A stretch of 64,000 bases of DNA, from contig CM069598.1 in the NCBI GenBank assembly GCA_035771175.1, forward strand, positions 13,002,539 to 13,066,538, in the 5' to 3' direction. This stretch comes from Paratinospora sagittata (lineage: Eukaryota > Streptophyta > Magnoliopsida > Ranunculales > Menispermaceae). Under the pieces are notes generated by a model. It did no database searches and was not told the DNA's origin. It saw nothing but the letters and a program-made list of their open reading frames with translations. Made by a program: the position numbers and the translations under genes. This document shows, one piece after another, positions 24,601 through 34,244 of this stretch (positions are counted from its first letter, which is position 1; each line of letters starts with the position of its first letter).

Positions 24601-27600
24601 TTTTTGAAAAAAGCTATGATTTCATGAACCACTTCACTTTCATCCTCAATAATGGTATTGTCAGGTCTTTCAATCTTGGAAATGCTATATTTAGCTCTTT
24701 TATTACTACGGGCACGGTGGAAAAATTTGGAATTAGCATCACCTTCCTTAAGCCATTTTATCTTAAGCCTTTTGGAAGGAGATCCTATCCTTAAGCAAGG
24801 TGACCTCCGCAATCTCCTCCTTAGCCTTCTTTCTAGCCAACACAAGATCTTGATTCGATCCTAGCTGCCCCTCCTCCTCATCCATGCTTTTAATCAAACC
24901 TTCCAAACAACACTTCTTATCTTTGATGGATCCGAAAACCGTGTTGTTCCATTGCTTGAAGTTTGCTTTCAAATCAGCCAACTTTAACATAAATTGGTGT
25001 CCAACCTGCCCATATGCCGATGATGCATTCCACCAAGCTGCAACATTTTGATGGAAATCTTTATGCTCCACCCAAAAATTTTCAAACCGGAATGGCATAG
25101 GACCCCACTTGGTTGGCTTAGTGTCAAGACCAATAGGACAACGTTAGATTAGACTTGCTCTTTTTCAAATTATGATATGAGGAAAAATGTCCAAAAACTA
25201 GGACCTGGGTACTTGGACAAGGTTTTGTTCATTTTTAGGCTTATATTCTACCTCCTTCTTTCTTTCTTTCTTTTTTTTTTAATTTTTTTAAAATTCTTTT
25301 CAATTATTTATTTTTTATTTTTGGCCCCACCTTAATGAATTGTTACATATTAGCCATTCTCTTCTTTCCACTTCCTTTTCTTTCTTTTGGAGAATGTACA
25401 TAGCAAGATTCAAAAATCTAAACTGTTGGATACATATCTCACACCCATGCTGAGTCCAAGTAACATAGATATTAATTAGTCCAATGTGCCAGTGTAAAAA
25501 TTTGTCAAAATCTCTTGCACCTAGTGTACCGCGTAATGCGCTGATGCCTTGCCTCAAGGCTTAGGATCTTAGTATTGAGGTTTAAGCCTCAATTAGTTTA
25601 TAAACACACATAAAGGCTCAAGAGATAGCTGAGGCTTGTTAAAATATTTAAAAGGCTTCTATTTTTAATTGTTCACTTAGCCCTTAATAGAATGAAGTGA
25701 AGGAAGTGGACTCATGTAGTAAATCACCTGTCATGGAAAAAAGGCTTCGTAAGTCGAGATGAGTTGAGTTGGGTTCTGTTATGCTTACTAGTAAAAGTGT
25801 TGTTCATAGTCTATATAGCTCTCAACAAGAATATTTATAAGTGACTAACATACATACTGGTGGAGAATGTTGGAGAGATGTTAAATGAACTTCTAAGAAC
25901 TAGAGCTTCATGCATGCAGGATGATTAGAGAGAGTCAAAAGAATGGCCCGACTATAACGTCACTACCATTACTAAGTAAATCATATGGTACTACACCAAT
26001 CAGTATATGGACAACACCAAAGATGCAATAAGCTTTTTTGTGTTCAACAATATATATTTATATATAAACCAACATAAGATTAAGAAGTAAAGAGCTTATC
26101 AAGGAAATATTTTATTTTTTCGCTTGAAGTACAACATATAGAAATTGACTAGCAATGCCACATATCTTGGTACAATTAATAGCTCTAGTTTGTAAAAGAC
26201 AATTTCCAATAGCTATTACTGTTATTATTTATTCTTTTGAAGATTGCTTCAGCTATCAACCTACATGGAATTTTTTTATTATTTGTTTTTAATTGAAAAC
26301 ATTTTTTAAATAAGAAACAAGAATATATTAAATGAAAGAAGGGAACAAAATAACGTAGGAGGACTAAGGGCAGTTACAAGATTAGCATCCCCTTATAGCC
26401 AATTTGACAAGCTGAACCTCTAACAAGATTTGTGCAAGCAATCCAATGGGAAGGTTTAAGCAAAGAGCTTTCCCACACCACTGCATTATCTAGGTTGAGG
26501 TTGTGCCTTGGTTTAGAGACAAGCCTTAAAACTGCCAACGTTAGAAATTTTCTTTCCAAATGCAGATGAAATCCAAAGATCTTAGAACAATACAATTTTC
26601 ACAACATCATAATTGAAAAAAGGAATACCTTCATCCATGAGCAATTCCGTAAACAGAAATCGATTGTAGAAAAGCAATAATGAAGAAAACTTTGTGTCTC
26701 TCTCTTGGCCCCTTTAAATTGGCAGATTTTTCTAAATGAAGAGAAAACTGTTGAGTAATAGGTGGAGAGAGCACTAGTCCCTTAAAATTAAAAAACCACA
26801 ATGCCACTTTTCATTGAAGTAGGCAATTAGTTAACAATTTTCTCAAAGCTAACCAATAGGATTTTAATTAATATTTATTTATTATAACCACTATATCCAA
26901 AAGAACTAGGATTTTAATTAATATTTATTTATTATAACCACTATATCCAAAAGAACGTGCCACGTGGGTCACTTAAAAAGGCTAACATTCTACCACTTGA
27001 CCAATGTGACATTATATAATTCATGCTTTAATATTAAAACATTATGGACATACCAAATCCTTTCTTACATTGGTCATATCATAAATCATCGTCAAGTAAA
27101 AACTAACAAGGACCATGGCGATTGTGTGCATCATTTAGACGTAGTCCGTTCCATGTGTTATAATATTAGTTCTATACTTACATAACCTGTAATGAGAAAT
27201 ACAATAATTGTCCAACAATAATGTCTTCGTCAGAGACAAATCCTATAAATATTCAAACAATTCATTCACATATATACCAATGAAATGAAACTGAATATAA
27301 ACAAACTGGAAACAATATTTCAATGAGCATAGAGTGCCAAATACATAAAGAACATAAAAAATGCCCATCCTTTTGACATGCTCATCAAACGTCTTTAGAG
27401 GCAACCCTTTTCTTATATGGATCAAAAATCACAAGGTTGATGATAAAGTGCTCGATTTACACTCTTTGTTTTTGAACTTCTTTAACGGCAAAGATTTCAA
27501 TTTCATGTGCTCAGCACCAGTTGAACACTCATTGTGAAAAAAAAAAAGACTGCTATAAAGTTATCACAAAATGTTTTTTAGCAACTTGGTAATATAGTCA

Positions 27601-30600
27601 ACAATTCCTAGTTCAGGAGTAAAGTCCTACAGCATTGAACAGTGACCTCAATGTATACTACAAACTTAGCCTCCATAGTGGATGCAACATGATAGATTGT
27701 TTTGCACTCTTCCATGCGATCGCCCCTCCATCTAAAAGAAACAAATAACCCAAATGTGGATTTGAGTATCCACACGTCAAGCAAAACTAGAATTTGAATA
27801 TCTATCCAAATGATCCGATCTCCTGATAGTGTGTATTTAATCTTTCATTCCTTTTAAGTATCTCAATACTTTATTTGCAACTCTTTTAACTAGATTATTT
27901 TGACATCTATCAACATAGGAACAAATCTGATGTCTGGCCTAGTACAAGTTTGAGCATAAATCAAACTACCAACATTGGATGCATCAAGAATCTTTTCCAT
28001 TTGTGTGCCTTTCGATTCATTAATCATTCTTTGGGTGTTGCATAAGGTTGAATTTATCACCTTTTTGAATTGCCACAAGGCCCACAACAGTAACCAAACA
28101 TTTTTTCATCTTGAGTCTTTTTAAAAATTTATTAAAATATGCTTTCTGAGACAACACTAACAATCCTTGTGTTCTATCACTGACTATTTTAATTCCAATC
28201 ACATAGGATACCTCACCCACTTCTTTCATTTCAATGTTTTTAGAAAGAATTTCCTTGGTCTCATGTAGGGGTGGCAAAAATTGGGTATGTATGGGTATAG
28301 GTATGGACAATGCCTCATACTAACGCACATATGACATGTCCGTACCCGGCCTGGTTTGAAAAATAGATAGCAAATATTTGTCTGTACTCGTATATTTTAA
28401 AAATCGGGCTACCCGGTTTTGTCCATATCTGCATTTTTTCTTTCAAAAATATGTAGTGGTAATATATATTTTTTCAATGAACAAATAGAAATTTCATGCC
28501 AAAAGTGATTGAAGAACAAAGAAGATAAGGAATATAATAAGAAAAAAAAAGATTCAATAAGAAATCTAAGTAAAAAAGATTTAATTGAGAGAGAGCACAG
28601 ACAAATTAAAATAGGGGTATGTAAAATATACCCCTTGTAATAAGTAGGAACCGAGTATCCGGTTTTTTGAACCAATGTCCGGACTCGGCCCGATTTTTAG
28701 AATTTTTTGTTTGGACCCATTTTAAAGAGGGCCGGACGAAAGCGGACAAACAGGTCCAAGCCCATTTTGCCACCCCTAGTCTCATGTAATAAGCCCAGAT
28801 CTTTTTTTTTTTTTTTTTTTTTGAGAGGAAACAAAGGATATATTTATTTAATATAAGAAAACTGTACAAACTATGTTCACCAGAGGTGATATCTAAGATA
28901 ACTACCCCCTGAGCCAGCTTCAATACTATCGAAATAGTTGCAAAAGCTTACAAAGTCAAAGAAAACTAAATCTTAGACATCCCTACCCACACACATACAA
29001 TTATTCCAATTCAATAACCAATTCGAGACTGAAAACCCTTTTCCAAACTTCAAAGCAAAGACCCATGTACTCGCATTTAGCTTGATATCCTCCCAAATAT
29101 GACTTGCAGAGTTAGCCCGATCACGAAATACCCTGTTATTGCATTCAAGCCAAAACAACCATAATGTTGCATAGAACGCAATCATACCTATTCCCCATTC
29201 CTCAATCGATAAGGACGAGATATGGTTCAAGGATAGAGCCTCCTCCACCTGACTGGGGGGGATGAACCTGTTACCAGATAAAGTGCACCATTCCCCCCAA
29301 ATTTTACTAGAAAACTCACATTGGAAGAATATGTGATCAATGTTTTCTCCTTGACGATGACAGAACATGCGGCAATGGGGGGATAAACACATATTGGGTA
29401 GCCGATGTTGCATCATATCAACCGTATTAATTCTCCTATGAGCCAAGGCCCACACAAATACTTTTACTTTAGTGGGTACATGTGCCTGACCAATGTCAGT
29501 AGAGGGAGGGAAAGGAGGAAAGTGTGGTGCATTAATTAGCCAAGTAAAGAATGATTTACATGAATAAGCCTTGGACGAATCAATGGTCCAGAGTATCCTA
29601 TCCTGTTCAGAAATAAAGGTGACATTTTGGAGTTTATTAAGTAGGTCTCCTACTTCCAAGGTATCCTATCCTGTTCAGAAGTAAAGGTGACATTTTGGAG
29701 TTTATTAAGTAGGTCTCCTACTTCCAAGGTTTCTCGGTCCGATAATGATTTAGGGAAATGACGGTTCCAGGCAAAGTTACATGAGGGTAGGGGAACGGTT
29801 TGGTCAACAAAGGAGGATATAGGTTGGTTATGAAGGGAGGAGAGTCGGTAGAGATGTGGAAATGTGGTCGCCAGTGGAGAGTTATACAACCACCTGTCCT
29901 CCCAGAACCTGAACGGTTGTCCATTACCAACACAATATGCTAGATGTGATGAAAATTGTTGCACCATAAATGAAATAAACTTCCACAGGCATCTATAAGT
30001 GGTTCGCGTTATTTTCTGAGGTAAAGGTGGTTAACATGGATTATTCCTTCTCCGATCATAGGCCTGGTTTAGTGATAACAGAAGATACAATTCAAGAAAA
30101 CACAAACAAACCTCTTCGATTTGAGGACGTTTGGTTGCAAGAACCACGTTTTTATGACTTGGTGGCCGAGACATGGGATGGACTCGCATCCGTGGGTGAA
30201 TCAGTTACGTCGAAGATCAATTCATGTTTGCACCGTCGCAAGTGCTGGAGTAAGTGGTCTTTGTCAAGAAATAAGAAAGAAATAGCTCATACAAAAGATA
30301 AGCTTGCAGCCCTCCAAAATACAATATTCATTGATGAAACTACTCTGGCAAAGATACATAAGCTGGAATGTACTCTTGATCAATTAATGAAAAAAGAAGA
30401 GTTGTATTGGCGTCAAAGGCCGAAAGCCTTGTGGCTTAGAGCAGGTGATCGTAATACCGAGTTTTTTCATAACAAGGCATCGCAAAGGAAGAGGAAGAAC
30501 TTTATCAAGAAGCTTAAGCAAAATGATGGAGCTTGGATTGAAGATAAAGAACTGATTGGTGCATCCTTCATCAATTATTTTAATAATCTATTCCAATCCT

Positions 30601-33600
30601 CTAAGCCTCTTCCCCAGCCAGTCTTAGACACTACATCTTCAGTTGGAAAGAAATTACCGAATGATATAGTAACCTCTTTAAATCGAAAATTCAGTGCAGA
30701 TGAGGTTAAGATAGCTCTTTTCCAAATGAATCCGTCAAAAGCACCGGGGCCAGACGGCATGTCTGCAGGTTTCTACCAGAAGTGTTGGAGTATAGTGGAG
30801 CGGGACGTCACAAGCTTCTGCCTCGAAGTTCTCAATAATGGCAGATCGATAGCAGAGGTAAATCATACTCACATTGCCCTCATTCCAAAAATTACTAATC
30901 CTTCTTATGTGACTGATTTCAGACCCGTTGGTTTATGCAATGTAATTTATAAAATCATAGCGAAGACTCTCACAAACCATTTACGGTTGGTTATTTCACA
31001 TCTCATCTCCGAGAATTAGAGTGCTTTCGTCCCTGGGAGACTTATATCTAATAACATAATGGTTGGCTTTGAGTGCATTCATGGGCTTACAAATAGACAC
31101 AGGAGTAGCAATCGCCACCTTGCCTTAAAACTTGATATGAGCAAAGCTTACGATAAAGTGGAGTGGAGTTTTCTTAAGGATATGATGTTGGCCATGGGAT
31201 TCTCATAGGAGTGGACATCATTGATACTGAGTTGTGTCTCCACGGTATCTTACTCAGTCAACATTAATGGCAACACACAAGGCCATATAACTCCAAGCCG
31301 GGGGCTGTGACAAGGTGACCCACTGTCCCCATATTTGTTTCTCATTTGTGCTGAAGGTTTATCTACCCTTTTGCATCAAGCTGAGTTGAAAAATAGTATT
31401 TTCGGAATGGCCTTGGGTAGGGGAGGACCACGTATTTCACATTTATTCTTTGCAGATGATAGTCTTATCTTTGCTCAAGCTACCCAAGAAGAAAGTTTGG
31501 AACCGAAGAGAATACTACACGTATACTCAGAAGCATCCGGACAACTAATAAATTTTGGTAAATCGGCTCTATCATTTGGCTCTAATGTCTCCCAAGAGGC
31601 AAAAGACGCCATCAGCCAGGTTATTGGTGTTTCAGTGGTGAACAATCATACAAAATATTTAGGTCTCCCATCATCCATTGCAAGGAACAAGATTAACTCT
31701 TTCAGTAATTTGGTTGATTGGATTTGGAAGAAGCTTCAAGGGTGGAAGGTCGAACTTTTCTCTGCAGGGGGAAAAGAGGTCCTTCTGAAGGCCATTATCC
31801 AAGCAATTCCCAAGTACACCATGAGTTGTTTTAAATTACCCTTGGGAATTTGGCAAAAAATTGAGAACTTCATGGCAAGATTTTGGTGAAGTTCATCATC
31901 TAGAGATAGGAAAATACACTGGAGAAAATGAGAATTTCTTTGCCAATCCAAATTTCTTGGAGGCTTAGGTTTCAAGAAAATGGAATGTTTTAATCAGTCT
32001 CTTCTGGCTAAACAAGGGTGGAGGATCTTAACCAAGAATAATTTGTTGGCAGCTCAAGTGTTGAAGGCAAAGTATTTTCCCAACTCAGAATTTCTGAATG
32101 CTGGTATGGGAAATAGGCCATCTTATTTGTAGCGAAGCTTACTGTGGGGCAGGGAGCTCTTACAACGTGGCATCTGTTGGAGAATTGGTAGCGGCAGGAA
32201 AGTAGAGATTTACAATGACTCGTGGCTCCCAAGGGAACAAACTTTCAAACCGTGCTCCCCGCAGACACTTCCCCCTAAGGCCACAATAGCAACTTTGATC
32301 TCTACACCAGGCATATGGGACTATCAACAAGTCAAGCAGGCTTTTATTCAAGATGATGCAGAGCTCATACTTTCAATTCCGTTGAGTGTCGACCCACCAA
32401 AGGATTCCATTGTTTGGCCTTACAACAAACATGGAGAATACACAGTTAACAGTGGCTACAATTTGGCATTATCAATAAACAGGGATGGTTCTTCTTCAGA
32501 GGAATGGGTGATTGTGGAGTGGTGGAAGAGGTTTTGGAAGCTAAATATTCCAAGTAAAATCAAGCTATTTTACTCAAAGCTAACCCAAGGGTGCCTACCA
32601 TCTAGTGATAATTTAGCTAGAAGGCATATAGCCGTCGTGGAGAGATGTACAGCTTGCTCATCTGGTCTTGACACCATAGATCACATCTTGATTTCCTGTA
32701 AAGTGACAAGGAAGGCATGGGATGTTCTATTCTCCAAAGACGATAAAAATTTGGAGTTGGGGGGAGATCGCAAAGTGTCACTCCTTTCATTTGGGTTAGA
32801 ATACAACGATACAGATCTGGAGATCATCATAATTTTGTTATGGTCTCTCTGGAATAACCGAAACAAGCTCCAGCATGGTGACAAAGGGAGAGACGGCGAA
32901 GGAATTGCAAGATGGGTGTTGGATTACAAGAGTGCCTTTCAAGATCAGGAGTACAACAACACGTCCCCTTTTTCCAGTGGTGACACATCCTTTAAATGAT
33001 CAGGTTGTGCAATGTTCACGGTGGCATCATCCCCCAAGCAGGTGAATTCATTATGAACGTTGATGCCGCTATTGACGCGAACCGGAAAGTGATTGAGCTG
33101 GGTATCATTATTCGGAATGAATATGGTGAAGTCATGTTGGCTTCAGCTAAGACGATAACATCGGTTACTACTGCAGAAATAGCTGAATGTTTGGCGATTA
33201 GAGAGGGCATTCAAATAGCCCGGGAGTCCTTCTGCTGGCCTATATGGGTTGAATCAGATTGTGCAACTGTGATTAAACTGCTGAATCAAAAATTTCGTCA
33301 AGATTGGAGGTGGAGTTGATCACTCAAGATATACTTCAGCTATCTAGACACATGCCTGTTCAAGGTTTTCGACACACACCGAGGATCTGTAATAAAGCTG
33401 CTCATTCACTCAATAAGTTCGGTTTGATGATAGAGGATATTGTAATCTGGATTGAAGAAGCCCCATCGTGGTTGATGAACATTGTTTTAGCTGATTTCAG
33501 CTTCTCTTCTTAATATATTGACCATCTTTCCTTCAAAAAAAAAGAAGAAAAAGAAAAACCTAACGGCAGTTCACTCGGGTTATCAAACTGTTACACCTCA

Positions 33601-34244
33601 CCACACCCTGCGTACGCATGTTCATGAGTCTCTCCATCAGTTCTAAATGAAAAAGCTTTCTTTTAAACTTTCCACTTTTTTTAATTATCCAGTAGATATG
33701 CTTTCAGAATATTCTCATGGGACAGATGTTTGAGAGAGCAGGAGGTTTCATCTATTGACAAGAGAATTTGAAAAAAAAATAAAATTAAAGTACAGCGCTG
33801 GAATATTCGCCATTGTGATATGAAATTGAACAAAATTAAAGTTTCCTAATCTGACACTATCCCTTACGAATTGGAATTGAGATGATTTTCCATCTCGCGT
33901 GACTTTTACATAAAAAATAAAAAATAAAAAATCCTAAAACGCAGAATATTCTGAATCTCTTATAACCAAATCGTTAATTTCTTTAAATTAAGAAAAAAAC
34001 ACTCATAAAAAAACAAAGATTCAAAGTTTGTGAAGAACAAAGAAGAAGAAACAGAACGAACGATTGAGGAAAGTGAAGGCTCGCCTGAGACGAAGAGATT
34101 GGTGGAGGGCTCCGCCGGAGGAGGAGCCCTCGCCGTCGCCACCGCACTTATTGGTGGAGCGAAATTGAAGCTCGAAAACAGCCGCCTGCCGATTCCACGA
34201 GTCGCCGCAGTCGCCGTAGTCGTCGCCACTGCTCTCATCGCCAT
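15657..34244 (-). CDS. Organellar-type RRM RNA-binding protein (4 exons, 143 aa)
   Basis: Minus-strand exons are 34244-34085, 16162-16094, 16020-15914 and 15752-15657 (TAA). Phases 1, 1 and 0 agree, and the joined protein is 143 aa. It has an Ala/Arg/Ser-rich leader (residues 1-45, possible organelle transit peptide) and then one RRM: RNP2 LFVSGL (50-55), RNP1 KGFGFVRY (89-96), and FLDGWVIFAEYARPR at the end, followed by a Pro-rich tail PPPGENSAPPPRY. This matches the plant small mitochondrial/plastid RRM proteins of the ORRM2-like group, some of which support organelle RNA editing or splicing. Splitting RNP2 between exons 1 and 2 (SG/L) is what ties the distant first exon to the rest. Intron 1 (34084-16163) is 17.9 kb, full of transposons, and has a GC donor (CAG/GCGAGC). 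No nonsense mutation is seen, so the gene is probably intact. Confidence 0.85.
16163..17373. other. Unique-looking part of RRM gene intron 1
   Basis: No gene or recognised transposon is seen. The stretch is AT-rich intronic DNA between exon 2 of the RRM gene and the LINE that starts at 17374. Open frames here are short and have no recognisable motifs. Confidence 0.5.
17516..17767 (-). repeat. 3' LTR of the young copia element
   Basis: 252 bp, TG...CA ends, 251/252 identical to 21907-22158, preceded by TSD copy CAAAA. Confidence 0.95.
17797..21846 (-). CDS. Intact copia gag-pol polyprotein (1349 aa)
   Basis: One frame encodes all retrotransposon functions in copia order. These are Gag with a UBN2-type region (about residues 20-215; PKFDGHYDHWSMLMENFL), a Gly/Arg linker, a CCHC zinc knuckle CYNCHGLGHFQWEC (257-270), an aspartic protease DSGCSNHM (306-313), GAG-pre-integrase (HCRYGHLSWNGL), integrase (VHADICGPI, RTDRGGEFTSQEF, QQNGVAERKNRTI), reverse transcriptase (YKARLVAKGYSQ, DVKSAFLHGELNEEVF, YVDDLIFTGND) and RNase H (GYTDSDYAGDQDDRKSTSG, then LSTIEAEFISAASSACQ). 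The second methionine (MAGESSFVQ, 21828) is the more likely start because it begins the conserved Gag sequence. No stop or frameshift is seen. Confidence 0.93.
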   Translation of the reverse strand: MRRIHDMAGESSFVQPAIPKFDGHYDHWSMLMENFLRSKEYWGLVETGIPAAAEGVDPTEVQKKTIEDHRLKDLKAKNYLFQAIDRSILETILKKDTSKDIWDSLKQKYQGTARVKRAQLQALRKEFEVLHMKVGESVNDYFARTLTIANKMRIHGEQMGDVVVIEKILSSMTPKFDYVVCSIEESNDIDILSIDELQSSLLVHEQRMSRHTVDEQALQVMNEALSGGRNGGRGSYRGRGRGRGRGRSGFEKSTIECYNCHGLGHFQWECPKKEKQAHFAETNDEMLLMAYVDDNKARSSHIWFLDSGCSNHMCGKKELFCDLNEGFKDSVKLGNDASLKVQGKGSIRMEINGIMHVITEVFYVPDLKNNLLSIGQLQEKGLAVLMQHGTCKIFHPKRGLIIETAMSHNRMFIITARSQSKEQRCFVSLITDQSQLWHCRYGHLSWNGLKVLQQKKMVEGMPQFNAPLKVCEDCLVGKQRRDSIPKESTWRASGILQLVHADICGPINPTSNSKKRYLITFIDDFSRKTWVYFLVEKSEAFVVFKHYKARVEKETGAYIRALRTDRGGEFTSQEFTNFCGVNGIRRQLTAAYTPQQNGVAERKNRTIMNMVRNMLSGKHIPKTFWPEAVNWTVHILNRSPTLSVRSKTPEEAWNGVKPSVSHFRIFGCLSHVHVPDNRRVKLDNKSHKCIFFGVSDESKAYRLFDPISQKIIVSRDVVFEEDQSWDWEACYKEAIVADLEWETDEGEGTEVGDNEEESEASSIEENEDSEETDHGVGQEDHGVAQEDSSHEEIDENSPHEARTRRPPAWMKDYESGQGLSEEEDLNIAYLALSIDNDPIFYEDAVKNEKWRQAMNSEIEAIERNDTWELTELPIGIKVIGVKWVYKTKLNENGEVDKYKARLVAKGYSQKYGVDYAEVFAPVARLDTIRVVISLAAQKGWMIYQLDVKSAFLHGELNEEVFVTQPPGYEKTGHEHKVYKLKKALYGLKQAPRAWYSRIETYFSNEGFKKCPYEHTLFIKTADGGKILFICLYVDDLIFTGNDEVMFKDFKRSMMIEFEMTDLGKMKYFLGIEVLQRPDGVFIGQRKYAQEVLDRFKMDQCNPVNNPIAPGFKLKKDEDGVRVDSTLYKQIVGSLMYLTATRPDMTFIVSLISRYMERPTEMHLQAAKRVLRYVKGTIGFGVFYKKGGNQELLGYTDSDYAGDQDDRKSTSGYVFLMSSGAVSWSSKKQPVVTLSTIEAEFISAASSACQVVWLRRILKEMYHDQCKSTVLYCDNVSAIKLSKNPVLHGRSKHIDVRFHFLRDLTKEGIVELVQCSTHEQVADILTKPLKLDVFLKLRGLLGVCSYPAVN
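21893..21904 (-). other. Primer binding site of the young copia element
   Basis: TGGTATCAGAGC on the minus strand, two bases inside the 5' LTR. It is complementary to the 3' end of plant initiator tRNA-Met, the usual primer for Ty1/copia reverse transcription. Confidence 0.9.
21907..22158 (-). repeat. 5' LTR of the young copia element
   Basis: 252 bp, TG...CA ends. It should carry the element's promoter. It is followed on the plus side by TSD copy CAAAA and bordered inside by the tRNA primer site. Confidence 0.95.
25141..27599. other. RRM intron 1 DNA without recognised genes
   Basis: AT-rich intronic sequence. It contains a TTTC microsatellite running into a T run (about 25255-25280), a 50-bp tandem duplication (26857-26956), and a stretch from about 26310 to 26600 that may be the tail of another old LINE-like repeat (not firmly identified). 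No coding potential is recognised. Confidence 0.45.
26857..26956. repeat. Perfect 50-bp tandem duplication
   Basis: The unit begins TAGGATTTTAATTAATA and ends CCAAAAGAAC. Copies at 26857-26906 and 26907-26956 are identical, so the duplication is recent or a replication-slippage product. Confidence 0.9.
27600..28801 (-). mobile_element. Copia RT/RNase H fragment, split by a hAT MITE
   Basis: Minus-strand remnants read LGLLHETKEILS (spanning the MITE at 28266-28778), VSYVIGIKI and LVLSQKAYFNKFLKRLKMKK (28310-28020). These are followed by a GSLIYAQTCTRPDIRF piece near 27950 and an RNase H remnant GGAIAWKSAKQSIM near 27720. No LTR, integrase or gag is present and the frame is broken. Confidence 0.75.
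28266..28778. mobile_element. hAT-type MITE with perfect TIRs and 8-bp TSD
   Basis: The 513-bp element starts TAGGGGTGGCAAAA and ends with its exact reverse complement. It is flanked by GTCTCATG at 28258-28265 and 28779-28786. An 8-bp duplication with TAGGGGTGGCAAA ends is the hAT pattern. The interior has no transposase. It inserted into a copia RT fragment. Confidence 0.92.
28802..30012 (-). mobile_element. L1-like LINE 3' fragment
   Basis: A T21 run at 28802-28822 is the inverted poly(A) tail. Coding at 29659-28973 (228 codons) is the zinc-finger RVT end of ORF2: SKAYSCKSFFTWLI, VPTKVKVFVWALAHRRINT, IDHIFFQCEFSSKIWGEW, LWLFWLECNNRVFRDR. The piece upstream (29967-29650; VGNGQPFRFWEDRW) continues the same protein. 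RT and endonuclease are missing. It meets the next LINE head-to-head at about 30012. Confidence 0.85.
29593..29728. repeat. 68-bp tandem duplication inside the LINE fragment
   Basis: The unit begins GTATCCTATCCTGTTCAGAA. Copies at 29593-29660 and 29661-29728 differ by one base (AAATAAAG against AAGTAAAG). It breaks the LINE reading frame into two overlapping open frames. Confidence 0.92.
30015..33558 (+). mobile_element. LINE with RT, zinc-finger and RNase H domains, disabled by stops
   Basis: It starts at the end of the endonuclease domain (YSFSDHRPGL) and so lacks most of it. RT runs through PSKAPGPDGMSAGFYQKCW, ALIPKITNPSYVTDFRPVGL, LALKLDMSKAYDKVEWSFL, QGDPLSPYLF and FFADDSLIFAQ. The zf-RVT region includes CTACSSGLDTIDHILISCK. 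The C-terminus is RNase H-like (FIMNVDAAID, EIAECLAIREGIQIA). Six in-frame stops (31017, 31206, 31308, 31887, 31929, 32130) interrupt one otherwise continuous frame, and frameshifts occur after 32996 and 33300. An A-rich tail lies at 33535-33558. The family differs from the neighbouring LINE, which has no RNase H. Confidence 0.88.
33559..34084. other. Start of RRM gene intron 1
   Basis: AT-rich intronic sequence between the LINE tail and RRM exon 1. The GC donor of intron 1 is at 34083-34084. No other feature is seen. Confidence 0.5.

Larger units (their letters stand above)
17374..25140 (-). mobile_element. L1-like LINE, 5'-truncated and split by a copia insertion
   Basis: The poly(A) end is the T run at 17374-17385. 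The 3' UTR is interrupted at 17515 by a 4.6-kb copia element and resumes at 22164. Minus-strand coding then runs to about 25140. It includes KPTKWGPMPFRFENFW near 25130-25060 (just after the endonuclease domain), KIKWLKEGDANSKFFHRA, the RT segment with FKADFAKAYDTVDWDFL, GLRQGDPLSPFLF and LQYVDDTLFL (24123-23554), and a zinc-finger RVT region (23023-22322; SGSYSCQSFFNHL). Stops and frameshifts break the frame and the endonuclease is absent, so the copy is dead. Its 5' boundary is approximate and no target duplication was found. Confidence 0.8.

Noticed and set aside
25255..25280. TTTC/T run as another LINE tail
   Set aside because: No LINE coding sequence adjoins it on the expected side; it reads as a simple microsatellite.
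28802..33558. Twin-priming (5' inversion) of a single LINE
   Set aside because: The two halves have separate A-tails and different C-terminal domains (one has RNase H), so they are two elements.
33960..34084. Reading RRM exon 1 on past the GC donor as a separate small protein
   Set aside because: The extension (after LFVSG) has no RRM sequence, whereas joining to 16162 restores the whole domain in phase.
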